This document shows, one piece after another, positions 37,728-48,116 of a stretch of DNA of 64,000 nt (position 1 is the stretch's first letter; each line of letters begins with the position of its first letter). A model generated the notes under the pieces. That model had not been told where the DNA came from, did no database searches, and saw only the letters and a program-made list of their open reading frames with translations. The translations under genes were made by a program, and so were the position numbers. Source of the DNA: Isoetes taiwanensis (Eukaryota > Streptophyta > Lycopodiopsida > Isoetales > Isoetaceae); contig JAJEKV010000004.1 in assembly GCA_021234155.1 (NCBI GenBank), forward strand, positions 17,543,310 through 17,607,309, given 5' to 3'.

Positions 37728-39140
37728 ACTTTTGATCGGTTTCCAATGTTGTCCTCTTTGGCTCTCTCATAATGAGACGGAGGCATTAAACCCTCTTGAT
37801 CTCATAATAAAAAACCCCCTATGATCGAACCTTCGTTAGCAACTGCCATAGCGTTATCCAATTCTTTATCGTCTTAAGGGTCTTAAAGTCATAATCTATC
37901 GGAGATCTGTACTTCAGAACTAGGGATCTTCATTCCCCTACCTCAGGATTTAGCATTTCTCCCCCGAGAGTAAGGAAATTCTCAGAATATATAGATTATT
38001 GATTCATATAATCTCATCCCATCTCTTCTATACACCTTGTCTTGCTCCTTATTGGGACTTGGAATTGGTATCTATTGCCTTCTTGTCAGTTATCCCTAAG
38101 GATATAATTGGCAAAGCCACCATCTTAATCTTCCATCCTGCTATTTCCACACCCACTTGATACTCTCAGCTTATAACGCTGAATCAATTCATTGGCCTCT
38201 AGAACCTTTGAGTAGTTAAACTCCTATTATCCGTTAATTCCATTTCGTTCCAACCATCATCCGGATATCTCTTTTTTTGAATGTAATGTTGCCATATATG
38301 CTAGACTTCCCCTGGCTATTTCCCTGACTTGAACACCTTTCATGTCCCTTAGTATGTTGTATTTACCGACGTCAGTCAACCCCAAACAATCGAGATAACT
38401 TCAATGCTTATCTCTGGTACTTTATACCTCGTTAAATACCTTCGAGTACAAGCATACCATTATGCTTATTTCTAACTTTATCATGTTACATTCCGTTCGT
38501 CTTGCACGAATATTCTATTATTTTCCTGTACGACATAAATCTGAATGTCACAGTCGACATCCTTAATATCATTACTCATGCAGTATTTGATACTACTTTC
38601 CAACATTCATGACCGCTACTTGTTATTATGTGATATAGTAACATGTGTGAACCAATCCTAAGTCTAGAATCACATGTCATTCTTGCACATAACCACATAG
38701 TGGTGCTCATACTTGCTACCGTGTTGTACAATCCTCACTACCCACATGTTTAATACATGTGTCCTTCCATGTACACTCTTGTCGTAGCCTATAATTATAA
38801 TCTGCACCTGTATAACTATCTAGTGGATAATATTATCCACCATAATTCAACTTCGTGTTATACTGTACCATACATGTTGTTATTTTAACACCACACTTTC
38901 CATAGTCTCTACTTCATACATAGCAAAAGAACCTAGTTCGGCTTAATGCTCGAGTTCTAATCACAAATACCACAGTGATATAGTATGCTATTTTCGTTTT
39001 GGGGTTGTGGAGGGTTTTCAGGCCACCCTAAGTTCCTAGTGAACATACTTAACGTCTACTCTAGGAACTCTTATCTTCATTATTTCCTTATACATATGGA
39101 CGGTGCACTAAAACTTCTACAATACACCCTTTCTTTTTCT
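37728..39140. other. featureless region, no gene supported
   Basis: Continuation of the pyrimidine-rich, motif-free DNA seen before the tRNAs. Nothing supported. Confidence 0.4.
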
Positions 39141-39149
39141 TGTTATGCC

Positions 39150-39760
39150 CTTAAATGGCCCTACTATGCATATACCAACGCAGAGCTACTCCTTAGGATA
39201 CTCACACGATACCAACTCTGGAGCACCTTCTCTGGAATATTCTTAGGAATAAGGGGATTGCACATTCATGGCGCCATATGTATTTAATTACATTTGGTTG
39301 TCGACGGATTTGATGCAACACGTGGCGCTTCTAAAATGCCCACTTGCATTATAGCATACCGGCAACTCATGGCGGTGTCTCTTAGTAGCGTGCGCGTCAC
39401 GCCTTCTACATTTCAAAATTTGAATGTGTAGGTTGAAGCTTTGTGTCGGATCGGACTTTCATTTCGGTTGCTTCAATTTGCGCCTTAACCGATCTTCACT
39501 TCATCCTAATCTGAGGCTTCCGCCCCCTACAATTCGAAATTTGAATTTGCTTAATGTATAAAAGCATGGATTGTAGGAGAATGGACTTTTCGATTTCCAT
39601 ATACACGTTGCAAATTTCAAAAGCGAAGTTAATGCGGACGTTCGGCTCACCACGAAGCGAATTGTGTTGGGGCATAAAAATACCACACCTTGATTTGGCC
39701 GTCACGATCTACGATATGGAAGTTGCTTGTTGTCAAATTAAACTTAAACACAAGTGAAAT
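39150..39760. repeat. 600-bp direct repeat, copy 1
   Basis: Matches 41095-41725 in order: GGAATATTCT, ATGGCGCCATATGTATTTA, CACGTGGCGCTTCTAAAA, CATTTCAAAATTTGAATGTG, and AAAGCATGGATTGTAGGAG near the end, interrupted by short CG-rich differences. The pair (spacing about 1.93 kb) may be long terminal repeats or a segmental duplication at the left edge of the 40-59 kb element. Confidence 0.8.
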
Positions 39761-39913
39761 TCGGCACTTACGTGGTTTTCTCGAGGAGGGTTTGGGTGTT
39801 TTTTTTAAATCCCAATTATCGACATAGTGTGGCGTAGCATCTTGGTATTAAATAGTATGTTAAATTCGAATTATATCGGTGTTCATTTTCAGGTTAAACT
39901 CAAATCATATAGG

Positions 39914-40021
39914 TTTAGGAATAAGGTTAAAAAAGGAAGATATTGGATATTTAGGAATAAGGTTAAAAAGGAAGATATTGGATATTTAGGTATAAGGTTA
40001 AAAAAAGGAAGATATTAGATA
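39914..40021. repeat. three tandem 35-37-bp units
   Basis: Three head-to-tail units starting TTTAGGAATAAGG (third TTTAGGTATAAGG), each with a short A-run of varying length and ending GATATTGGATA-like. A small minisatellite. Confidence 0.85.
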
Positions 40022-40208
40022 TGGCTCAAATTTGAGATATGCACATAATGGCATGTAATGATGGTTGATAGGATTTGGAATACGAATCATTCCCTCGATT
40101 TTCACGTCTAATCCAGCCTATATCTATTCCAGCCCTAGATTGGCGCCCATTCTCCCCCAATCTCGCCCAATCTTAGCTAGATCCTCGCCCAATTTCTCTA
40201 GTCCCGCC

Positions 40209-40550
40209 ATGAAGAGATCAGCTACGGAAGAAGTAGGAGGTGTCCTCAAGAGGCGCCTATTGCGGCTGGAAGAGGTGTTCCCTCATGATTCCCTCAGCTG
40301 CCCACGGTTTCTTGCTCACGAATGCCTCAGTTCCTCGATTCCTCTGATTCCTTTGGCGAGGAATCGGAGAATGAGAATCGGAGGAAATTCGGGGCAGGAG
40401 TTCATCAGGTGTTCTTGAAATTTGGATAGGAGATTCTTGAGGAAAATGAGTGGTCTACAAGCGGAGAAGAAGCCGAAGATGATGAAGAAGATGAAGAAGT
40501 TGAAAACGAATCTTGCGACTTGAGGAGCTCATGGCGTTAGTTCATGGTAC
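40209..40550 (+). CDS. small acidic-tailed protein, probably frameshifted
   Basis: The frame starts MKRSATEEVGGVLKRRLLRL, giving a basic, helical N-terminus. A second frame carries SSDSFGEESENENRR and an acidic run (EEAEDDEEDEEVENES) before a stop near 40550. The two frames look like one protein of roughly 110 residues separated by an indel. No family was recognised. It sits between the two 600-bp direct repeats and resembles the basic-then-acidic layout of the coiled-coil genes in the nearby array, so it may belong to the same element. Confidence 0.4.
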
Positions 40551-40928
40551 ATGCATGTTTTCTTTCTTTTCTTAAGCATTCAACTAACGGTTATTTCTTT
40601 TTTTTTTTTGCGGATGGTGGAAGCGGATGAATGAAATTTGTTAGGCGAGCACCTCTTATTTTTTTCCTTGTTCTTAGCCTCGAGCTTGCCTCGACTTCTT
40701 ACCATATATTTGCCAAGCCCTCGGGCTTTTTGTTGTGAATAGTTGAAGCCTCGGGCATTTAAATTTACAAAATGATGTAAAGCCATACGGCCATAAAAAA
40801 TTTTGAATGTAAAAGTTTTTGCTTCTAATTCCATTTGAATACCTAACTTTTTTTTTCTTGTACATGTGTTACCACTCTTAAGTACATAAGTCATTATCCC
40901 TTTTCAAAAGAGCATATTATTTTTTCAA

Positions 40929-40998
40929 GGATCACACCAAAGCGAATAGTACATATGCAACAAAAATGGAACACACTAAATTTCGCATCGTGTGATCC
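40929..40998. repeat. palindromic motif pair, site 1
   Basis: GGATCACACCAAAGCGAA (40929-40946) faces TTTCGCATCGTGTGATCC (40981-40998). Leftmost example of the inverted 17-bp word that marks the 41-59 kb array. Confidence 0.7.
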
Positions 40999-41094
40999 AC
41001 TTTCTTATTGTTGTCAAATTAAAATTAAACACAAGTCCCTCATCAATAGTCTCCCATTTGCATATAAAATATCTATCATTCCAAGTTATATTAT

Positions 41095-41725
41095 GTTTTA
41101 TGAACTAAAATGGCCTCTATCAACCATTCCGTCATATTTCGCCCCTTTTTTTTTCCGTCAGTTGCTTGGAATATTCTCCGGAATAAGGGAATCGCATATC
41201 TATGGCGCCATATGTATTTAATTCTCTTGGTTGTCAGACAGTTAGCGCAACACGTGGCGCTTCTAAAAAGCCACTTGCATTATAGCATCCGGCAACTCAT
41301 GGCGGTGTCTCTTGGTTTGTCGGATACCAATCATCGCATCACCGATTCTTGTCTTGCCCTATTTTCATTTAGAGTCCATTCCGCCTTCTACATTTCAAAA
41401 TTTGAATGTGTAGGTTGAAGCTTTGTATTAGACTTTCGTTTCGGTGACTGCGATTGCGCCTTAAAAGTTAAATCTTAGGGATCTTTACTTCATCCCAATA
41501 CGGGCTTCGCCCCCCCTACAATTCAATTTTGAATTTGCTTTAATATAAAAGCATGGATTGTAGGAGAATGGACTTTTCGATTTCCATATGCGTTGCAAAT
41601 TTCAAAAAGCGAGGTTAGTCAATTTTGAGCCTCAAGCGAAGCGAATTGTCTTTGGGGCATACAAATTGTACACATTCATTTTCGGCGTCATGCGATCCCG
41701 CATGGTATGGAAGCTCCAAATGATG
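41095..41725. repeat. 600-bp direct repeat, copy 2
   Basis: Partner of 39150-39760. It ends just before the transposase-like reading region, so it could contain that gene's promoter. Confidence 0.8.
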
Positions 41726-41726
41726 T

Positions 41727-44094
41727 GTGGATAAGGATCAAGCCCGGACTCGGGAATATGCTCCGGTCTTCAATCGCAAAAAAGGAGGTCTAAAAAATAA
41801 GAACTTAGACCTCGACATGTTGCGTCTTCTTGAGGCTCAAAAAGTGTCGACATACAGGCGGATGGCGGTTTATATCCATTGGATCCGTTGGTGGCAAGAA
41901 AGCCGTCATTTGGGGACGTTTCAAGTTTAGTCGATTTTGTGGTGGCGGTAACTCGGCCTCTTGGGATATTGTGAGAGATTGAGAGAGGATGAAGGCATTC
42001 GGAATCGAATCTGAGTTCCTTGAGATGCTGCTTCCGATTGTCACAAAGAGAATTATAACTTAAACCAGTGACTCTTTTTCTCTCGCTTCATTACTCCCTT
42101 TGTGATGAAGGAAAGGAATAATGACTTGGGGAGGAAACTTCTTTGAGATCTGAAGTGGACAAGTCAAATTGGTGATAGGGCAGCTGCAAGAAAAGATCCA
42201 AGAGCTCGAAAGAGCAAACTTTGGCTTCAATGTAGGTTAAAAATTTGAAGAAAACACCCTTGGCTTGCGAGAAAGGAAGAAGCATTATCGGCCGATAGAG
42301 GCTGAAGTTTGGATCAGGTGCATTCGGGCCGGGGTCCACGGCCACAAGGTCCGTTTACAACACTAGCAAAGGCGGTTAAGATGCGGGAAACTAGAAGCAA
42401 TCTTGGTTACGTAGTGAAGAACCTAGCGACGAGCGGGGAGATAGTGGACATGATTTGTCGACCCTACAACTCTCCTCTCAAGAAGATGGTATTGGAAATG
42501 GTACTAGGGAGATCTACAAGAAGTTAGAAGCGACGGATGTCTGGATTTGTTTGTGATGATGTAGGCATCGGTAGGCTTGGTTACCGTTCTCTATTCAAGC
42601 CATTCCACGAGCGTTGAAAAGAATGGGCACAAAAAGTATTAGCTCCCGTCCACAAATTGTCGAGAATACAAGGGTTACTAGGACAAAGATGGTGTATGCC
42701 ATATTAGGAGAGATGCACCACGTTGAATGTCTTTGGTCTGCCATAGCCATAAAAAGATAAGAATGGCAAGGATTGTTGTGATATAGTTGGAATGAATGAG
42801 CATAATAATCTTTGGGTTGACACTGGTTACTCTCTTACAATTCCTTGTCAAATATTATGACTTACTTGATTTGCGAGAAACTAATGGTGAGATTGAAGTT
42901 TGCATAAAATTGGATGAAATGGGCCCGACCAAGTTTGAGAAGTATGAGAGGGTATCCGTTGTCATCATGAATAGAGCAATTGAGAATGCAATTGCACATG
43001 CTAAATCAAAAGCAACAAGAATAACAAAAGATGTAGAGGTGACGGACGAGGGAGAAGAAGCGTCGTGCGGAAAAATGGTTCTCATGTCAATCGAAGATGA
43101 CACACGGTGGTTAGGTCTCTTTAAAGTTCGAGAAAAGAAACCCACGAGGTATTGAAATGGGTGTTCAATCAAGCTGACATCCGAGTCTAATATCTAGATT
43201 CGAGGGAGGGAAAAATTGCAAGTAGATCACTATGGATCTTACAAAGTAATTTTTCACTTGGCGTCTGATTTAAAAGCGAGAAAGCAATGTACAACATAAG
43301 TGGAGGAGGACAAGGAACATGCAAAAGTTATGCATCTTTGCAATCATGCAAGGAAGTCAAATCTTTGGGAAGGCTGTTTCAACCTTGTCCCTTAACCAAG
43401 CAAATGCTCTAATAGAGGAGAAGAAGATCCCAAGTTCCATGGCATTTTCCCCATTCCATTAGAGAGGGTTCATATCGCACTTTGCGGCTTTGTGAGAATC
43501 ATCGACAAGATGATATTTTTGAGCTATGATTCGTGTGGAACATTTCGGACAAGAAGAGAAGAGAGGAAGGAATTCGTAGAGTTGAACATGTTCTATCGAA
43601 GCGAGGTTTGCATGGTGGCAATGTAAGATTAGAGCTCGATGAGAAAGCGGGCGGGGAAGAACAAGTGTGCCTCGTAAGGTGTCAATTGGAGGGTGAAAGC
43701 TCGGCGCTTCATAAAGAATCATAGAGAGGCTACGAGCGGAAACCCGGATGGGAGAAAAGGTCTATGAATTTGGAAAATTCTTTGGTTGATGCGGGGCGGG
43801 GACCCCGCCTGAGATGGCGTTCGTTCGGCATTGAGAAAAAAAAAAGCATGGGATGCATTATGCGAATTGTTCCCATACATTCGGGAGAATGGACCTCAAG
43901 AAGAAGATCGAGAAATGTTCGTGCAAGCGAATAACAAATTTATTAAAGCTTTCATAGGCGCATGGGGAGAGAGTGAAGTCACGCACTACTTGCACATCTT
44001 TTGGGCTCATGCACCTTGGTTTTTAGGAGTATGGAAGCCTAGCGATTGTGGAGTGCACAAGGCATGGAGAAGTCGCATAAACAAGCTAAAATAG
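41727..44094 (+). pseudogene. transposase-like protein, frame-interrupted
   Basis: Plus-strand frames in order: 41727-41930, 42309-42527, 42796-43155 (EVCIKLDEMGPTKFEKY, then VSVVIMNRAI), a stretch with FHLASDLKA near 43250, 43451-43560 (IPLERVHIALCGFVRIIDK) and 43831-44094 (VTHYLHIFWAHAPWFL, then DCGVHKAWRSRINKL). The order 'IKLD...VVIMN', 'SDLK', 'IP..RVH..L..FVRI.D' and 'VTHYLH...HAP.FL...GVHKA' resembles a group of transposon-linked proteins found in many invertebrates and some plants and protists. I recall the pattern but cannot name the superfamily. Frameshifts are needed to join the parts, so it is either decayed or badly sequenced. It converges on the minus-strand gene array. Confidence 0.45.
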
Positions 44095-44358
44095 CCTTTC
44101 ATCGTAACACTCAAAGAGGGGTGGAAATGTGGGAACCAACCCTCTAAGGCGGATGACATAGTGGTTTTATAGAAAGGCGATGGCTAAATCGACAAGAAGG
44201 TCGCTTTAAGGAGCAACCCAGTCGTAAACACCATTGGCATAATCTTTGAAGAGAAAGCGGAAAGTTGCTTGGCAAAATTCTAGGGCCCCACTAGCATCAT
44301 AGCGGTGGAGATCTAAGAGACAAAGAATCGGTAAAAGTATACTTGTAATGTGTAGCAT

Positions 44359-44425
44359 GTTCACCACGGCGTGAAGTACTTGCCTCCAACCTTGTTTACT
44401 GGCTGTGGCTTGGCGTCGTGTGATC
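44359..44425. repeat. palindromic motif, site 2
   Basis: Degraded left arm at 44359-44376 and intact right arm CTTGGCGTCGTGTGATC at 44409-44425. A third arm in the same orientation lies at 44481-44497. In copy B the left arm is intact and the right one degraded. Confidence 0.8.
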
Positions 44426-44499
44426 TTATTTGTATCATCGGTAGCGAGCGGTGGGTTCGCTATTGCTTGCATTTATGTGGCTTGGCGTCGTGTGAAGCT

Positions 44500-45046
44500 T
44501 TACAAGATAATAATAAAAAGGGTTACTTTTGATTAAAGTTGTGAAAGATGTTACATTGAAAAACAAAATACAACGACTCATTGTTGCTCGGTCGAGCTCT
44601 TCTTCATTATCTTCATCATCATCATCAGCTCCGTCCTCGTCTTCGTCTTCATCTCTTCCCCTCAAGCGAGCAATCACCCTATCAAAGCGTTCCTCCAATC
44701 ATCCACCATCTCTTTGTACATGTCCGCTCCTGTCCCAATAGCACAGCGTGTTCTTACGCCTGAATTAGCATCCTCGTTGCCGTCATAACCACCTCGGTCT
44801 GCGAGTTGTTGGGGCATGTCATCTATCCGACCTTCTATTCAACGCTTTGATTTGCCTCTCACAGCTCTGAAGCATGAGAAGGTTGAATTCATTCTCTTCT
44901 TCTTTCTGCTGAATTATGCTTGGCGTTTTCCTTTAGAAGATCATCTTGCTCCTTCAACCTCTTCATTAGAACACCCCAACACTATATCGGAAGGGAGTTC
45001 TATCCTCTTGCGTTTTCCATTATCGGTTGAGGATGTGGAGGCCATA
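44500..45046 (-). CDS. coiled-coil protein a with acidic tail (copy A)
   Basis: The start at 45046 reads MASTSSTDNGKRKRIELPSD, 85 bp below a TATA box (45131-45138). Comparison with copy B places the body in the order LMKRLKEQDDLLKEN (a heptad-like helix), EERFDRVIARLRG, an Asp/Glu run (about 44600-44640) and a C-terminus ATMSRCILF. Copy A has frameshifts after residue 30. The N-terminal plan (MAS-Ser run, basic patch, LP-DI-L, then MKR-KE) is shared with genes c1 and c2, so it belongs to the same paralogous family. Function unknown; basic-plus-acidic coiled coils suit a nuclear or chromatin-binding protein, but this is inference. Confidence 0.5.
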
Positions 45047-45130
45047 GATGACAAATGGGAGGGGCGTTAAGATTATAGAAGTGAGGAGCAAAGACTCTAA
45101 CCGGCGGAAGGAGCACAATGCAAGGACCTC

Positions 45131-45138
45131 AATTTATA
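45131..45138 (-). promoter_or_regulatory. TATA box of gene a (copy A)
   Basis: Minus strand TATAAATT, 85 bp before the ATG at 45046. The same box is at 51953-51960 in copy B. Confidence 0.6.
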
Positions 45139-45278
45139 CATATTAAGCGCTTGAACATATTAAACACACTCATTTCTGCATGCATGCGTGTCGGCCGGAT
45201 TCATCGGTTGTCCGCTAGAACACATTAATGTCTTGTCATTTGGAACACATTAATAACTATTCTAACTTCTTTGTATAT

Positions 45279-45343
45279 ATCACACACCTTGAAATCTGCA
45301 CCACGAGCTTTAAAACCCTATGAAGGGTTTCGCCCGTGTGATC
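45279..45343. repeat. palindromic motif, site 3
   Basis: Arms at 45279-45296 and 45328-45343 around a spacer ending CCCTATGAAGGG, between genes a and b. Both arms carry changes; compare 52097-52163. Confidence 0.65.
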
Positions 45344-45471
45344 TGTCTTAATCATTCTCTCTACCACGGATATTGAAAATTAAAAATAGGAAGCGTAATA
45401 TTCGGCACATTTGTCAAAAACTTTTCCCATTGAGAAATAAAACCATTACAAACATAAAAAAAAAAAAAAGC

Positions 45472-45490
45472 GGGCCCCTCTAGGAGGGCC
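45472..45490 (-). terminator. stem-loop and T-run after gene b (copy A)
   Basis: The CG-rich palindrome around CCCTCTAGGAGGG lies directly after the gene b stop and is followed, on the minus strand, by a run of 13 T. It looks like a hairpin-plus-U-tract terminator, which is unusual for a plant gene. The same structure is at 52281-52303. Confidence 0.45.
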
Positions 45491-45495
45491 GATGC

Positions 45496-45900
45496 CTATG
45501 ATCGTAGGGCAAGCTCTTCACGGAGGCGGTGATAATTTTTCTGCTCCTCCAACATGATTGCACCCCCGCAACCACGTTCTCATATTCCGCAACCTTATCT
45601 TCCCGCTCATCGAGTTGGGCTCGGGCAGCCTCTCCCGCTTCGATTGCGGCCCTAAGCCTCTCTTGGAGGTTATATCTCGTGGCGCGCAATTCGCGGTCTA
45701 AGGCGACCCGTGATTATCGCGCACTAAAATCACCTCCCATAGAAGGCGGCCTTTTCCTCTGCAACCACCTTGGCGGCGTCTTCATCATTCTTTTCTTTTA
45801 GAAGGCGGATCCGTTCCTCACTTGACCGCAGATATTACGAATTTCCTTGACCAAAACTTGAGACAAGATCTCGGCGGGGATGGGCTGGGCTGGAGGCCAT
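45496..45900 (-). CDS. coiled-coil protein b (copy A)
   Basis: ATG at 45900, 88 bp below a TATA box (45988-45997); stop at 45496-45498. The readable body is a strongly helical, Glu/Arg/Ala-rich coiled coil: LQERLRAAIEAGEAARAQLD, then EREDKVAEYENVVAG, ending EELALRS. Copy B supplies the N-terminal part in frame (ILSQVLVKEIENIRCFEAEE). The intact length would be about 135-140 residues. Frameshifts differ between copies A and B. No known family; it is a shorter relative of the a/c coiled-coil genes. Confidence 0.55.
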
Positions 45901-45987
45901 TGAAAGTGATGGGAGAGCAGGAGAGATGGCTGAGGCGGATGTGGTAGAACAGGAGATGGCGGATAGGGAAGACAAAGGCCTCAAGCG

Positions 45988-45997
45988 TTTTATATAG
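45988..45997 (-). promoter_or_regulatory. TATA box of gene b (copy A)
   Basis: Minus strand CTATATAAAA, 88 bp before the ATG and conserved at 52808-52817. Confidence 0.7.
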
Positions 45998-46353
45998 AAA
46001 CTAGAATCGTTGGAATCTACGGTTGCGATCTGGATAAAGTTGTGTAATAATAATACTAGGCGAAATTATAGCATGCAATTAGGCAGCGGTAGCCTATGTT
46101 AGCATCATGGGATCCGTCATATCCTAGCCGTCTTGTATGCAGGCCGTACAAAAACAGTGTTATTGTGGCGGCGCATGCCCGTCCTTGGCATGGCGTTGTC
46201 ATCCACAAGCCACGTATGTGAATAGGCGTTGTCATCCACATGCAAATTCGCATTTACACGCAAGTTATCACATAATCTAGCTAGATATTTGTGTTACATA
46301 TACTTTTCCATTAATAAATTAGGAATTTATACATACAGCGAGGTGTCGTTGTG

Positions 46354-46422
46354 GAGATCATCTGACTTGAAATCCATTGATTGCTACCTAATTGCAAGAA
46401 TGGCATTTCGCGTCGTGTAATC
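46354..46422. repeat. palindromic motif, site 4
   Basis: Arms at 46354-46375 (degraded) and 46405-46422 (TTTCGCGTCGTGTAATC) around a conserved spacer that includes TTGATTGCTACC. Lies between genes b and c1. Confidence 0.75.
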
Positions 46423-46505
46423 TTTAATAAAACAAAACAAAGAGCGAGATAGAAGCAAGAAAGCAGAGCAAATTTTTCTTTGAAACAAAAATATATATAC
46501 AATGG

Positions 46506-46865
46506 CTACGGATCTTCATGATCCACATGGCTAAAAAATAAAAAGCTGCGTTCTCATCCTCCATGACTCGAAGCTTCTTCTCCATATCTTCTAGCGCTGC
46601 GAAATATTGTGTGCGATTAAAGCGCCTCGACCCTCTGACTATTGGCCTCTCGGTACCTGGTTAATGTTGCTTTGCGAGCTCAAGGTCTCGCTCATGCAGC
46701 TGACCCCTCGTGAAAATTCTAACACGTCACGCCTCCATCTTCTACCGTGACGAGGCGGCTATTTTCGTCGTGAACCTCCTTGAATCTCTTCATCACCCGG
46801 CCCAAGGGTGATGTCATGAGCGGCCTCTGGCGCGGTCGCTATTTGGAGGAGGATGATGATGCCAT
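46506..46865 (-). CDS. coiled-coil protein c1 (copy A)
   Basis: ATG at 46865 (MASSSSSK), 98 bp below the TATA box at 46963-46972. The key peptide VMKRFKEVHDENSRL is followed by a degenerate middle, and the C-terminus DHEDP plus stop (46506-46508) is shared with c2. The span fits a protein of about 120 residues. A stop at codon 9 and later frameshifts are in CG-rich words and differ from copy B (53338-53682), so they may be sequencing errors. Tandem paralogue of c2, with which it also shares upstream and downstream flanks. Confidence 0.5.
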
Positions 46866-46962
46866 CGGAGGCGGAAGGCGGAAGGCGGAAAAGCGGAACC
46901 CGATGGAAAGAAGGCGGAAGGCGGAAGAGGATCGGAGGTCGAAGGCAAGATAGAAAGGTCTT

Positions 46963-46972
46963 CTATTTATAA
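46963..46972 (-). promoter_or_regulatory. TATA box of gene c1 (copy A)
   Basis: Minus strand TTATAAATAG followed by AAGACC, identical to the boxes at 47861, 53814 and 54705. A palindromic motif pair lies just upstream. Confidence 0.75.
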
Positions 46973-46993
46973 CAGGGATTTCGTAGTAAGCTT

Positions 46994-47061
46994 GAGTCAC
47001 ACGGCCTTGAAGGATGCCGTCGGTCAGGAAAATGGACCGTTACTTCTCGCATCGTGTGAGG
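46994..47061. repeat. palindromic motif, site 5 (c1 promoter)
   Basis: Arms at 46994-47013 (GAGTCACACGGCCTTGAAGG) and 47044-47061 (TTCTCGCATCGTGTGAGG), 20-100 bp upstream of the c1 TATA box on the minus strand. The position suggests a regulator-binding palindrome. Confidence 0.7.
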
Positions 47062-47219
47062 AAAAAGGACCATTACTTCTTCTAACGTCTTTTCTTCCGG
47101 AGAAAGCTTCGTGTGATAATTTTATTGATAATTTCGGTGATACAATCTATACATAAGTAATTTTCTTGATACATAACTAAAGATAGAACTTCTCATTGAA
47201 GCAAAATAGAGCGGCATGG

Positions 47220-47288
47220 AGATCACCGCGGCGCGAAATCCATTGATTGCTACCTAATTGCAAGCAAGGCATTTCGCGTCGTGTGATA
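47220..47288. repeat. palindromic motif, site 6
   Basis: Arms at 47220-47241 and 47271-47288 (TTTCGCGTCGTGTGATA), same spacer as site 4. Sites 4 and 6 mark an internal duplication of about 870 bp that produced c1 and c2. Confidence 0.8.
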
Positions 47289-47383
47289 TTTTAATAAAGC
47301 AGAACATACATTGGAACAACGGGATAGATAGAAGCAAAAAATAGAAAACTTTTCTTTGAAGCAAAAATAGATAGATACAGCGG

Positions 47384-47407
47384 CTAGGGATCTTCATGAT
47401 CCTCTAG
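47384..47407 (-). terminator. stem-loop over the c2 stop codon (copy A)
   Basis: CTAGGGATC-TTCAT-GATCCTCTAG folds into a 9-bp stem and on the minus strand is followed by a T-rich tract. The same stem-loop occurs at the ends of c1 (46506-46524), c1-B (53338-53361) and c2-B (54231-54254), with compensating outer bases (CTACGG / CCGTAG in c1-B). Confidence 0.5.
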
Positions 47408-47775
47408 CTGATTTTCAATTTGAAGCCGTGAGGCTGCGTTCTCATCCTCTCATGACTCGGGCTTCTTCTCCATATCTTCTAAGGGCTGCGAAATCATGTG
47501 GCGGTTTCAAGCTGCCTCGGCCCTGGACTCGTCGCCTCTTGGTACATGGCGAATGTTTCCACGAGCTCAGCGTCTCGCTCGTGCGGCTCCCTCGTGAAGG
47601 CTAATCTGTCGACCGCCTCATTGTTCTCGGCGGCGGGGCGGTTGTTTTCATCATGGATCTCCTTGAATCTCTTCATCACCCTTTGCCAAAGGGTGATGTC
47701 CACGGCAGCGACTCGGGGTATTTTGGGGAGTGCTATCTTGGCGTGGTCGCTTGCTGGGGAAGATGATGATGCCAT
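47384..47775 (-). CDS. coiled-coil protein c2 (copy A)
   Basis: The best preserved member of the family. ATG at 47775 (MASSSSPASDHAKIALPKIP), 86 bp below the TATA box at 47861-47870. Then VDITLWQRVMKRFKEIHDEN, ENNEAVDRLAFTREPHERDA, ELVETFAMYQEA, a single frameshift, and a C-terminus LQIENQLEDHEDP before the stop (47384-47386). About 130 residues: Ser-rich start, central coiled coil rich in Glu/Arg/Asn, acidic end. No known family. The last codons overlap a perfect-looking stem-loop (47384-47407). Confidence 0.6.
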
Positions 47776-47860
47776 CGGGCGGAAGGTGGGGCGGGCCGGG
47801 AAGTAGAAGATGAGCGCGGAAGGCGGAAGGCGATCGGAGGTCGGCGTGGACATCGGTCTT

Positions 47861-47870
47861 CTATTTATAA
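47861..47870 (-). promoter_or_regulatory. TATA box of gene c2 (copy A)
   Basis: Minus strand TTATAAATAG followed by AAGACC, 86 bp before the ATG. Confidence 0.75.
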
Positions 47871-47873
47871 CAT

Positions 47874-47909
47874 GAGTCACCACGAGTTGCTTCTCGCGTC
47901 GTGTGAGGA
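47874..47909. repeat. palindromic motif, site 7 (c2 promoter)
   Basis: Closely spaced inverted arms GAGTCACCACGA and TCGCGTCGTGTGAGG directly upstream of the c2 TATA box. Confidence 0.7.
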
Positions 47910-47958
47910 ATAAATAAATTAATTGTCTTTTTCAATAATATTTCATTTCTTGAGATAG

Positions 47959-48015
47959 ATATCACCCGGCGAAAACCTAGACGGAAAATCGGTGATGTAT
48001 TTGGCGTGATGTGAA
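47959..48015. repeat. palindromic motif, site 8
   Basis: ATCACCCGGCGAAAACC and TATTTGGCGTGATGTGA, a diverged pair just past the 3' end of the two-part gene. Confidence 0.5.
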
Positions 48016-48116
48016 TAAATACAAATAAAATAATTTTTATTAGGAATTTCGGAAGGACAATCGTACATAAATAATTTCTGGAGATACAAGTTGGAAAACA
48101 TATAACTTCCAATTTC

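Noticed and set aside
39905-40021. Possible CRISPR-like array
   Set aside because: Three contiguous units without unique spacers form a minisatellite in plant DNA.
44206-44472. 88-codon minus-strand ORF below gene a
   Set aside because: It overlaps palindromic motif 2 and lies downstream of gene a. The matching part of copy B keeps no equivalent frame and there is no TATA box.
44529-44763. Serine- and histidine-rich plus-strand ORFs (also at 51292-51607)
   Set aside because: They are antisense shadows of the Asp/Glu run of coiled-coil gene a.
47498-47806. 102-codon plus-strand ORF
   Set aside because: Antisense to gene c2, which has the conserved paralogues, TATA box and start.
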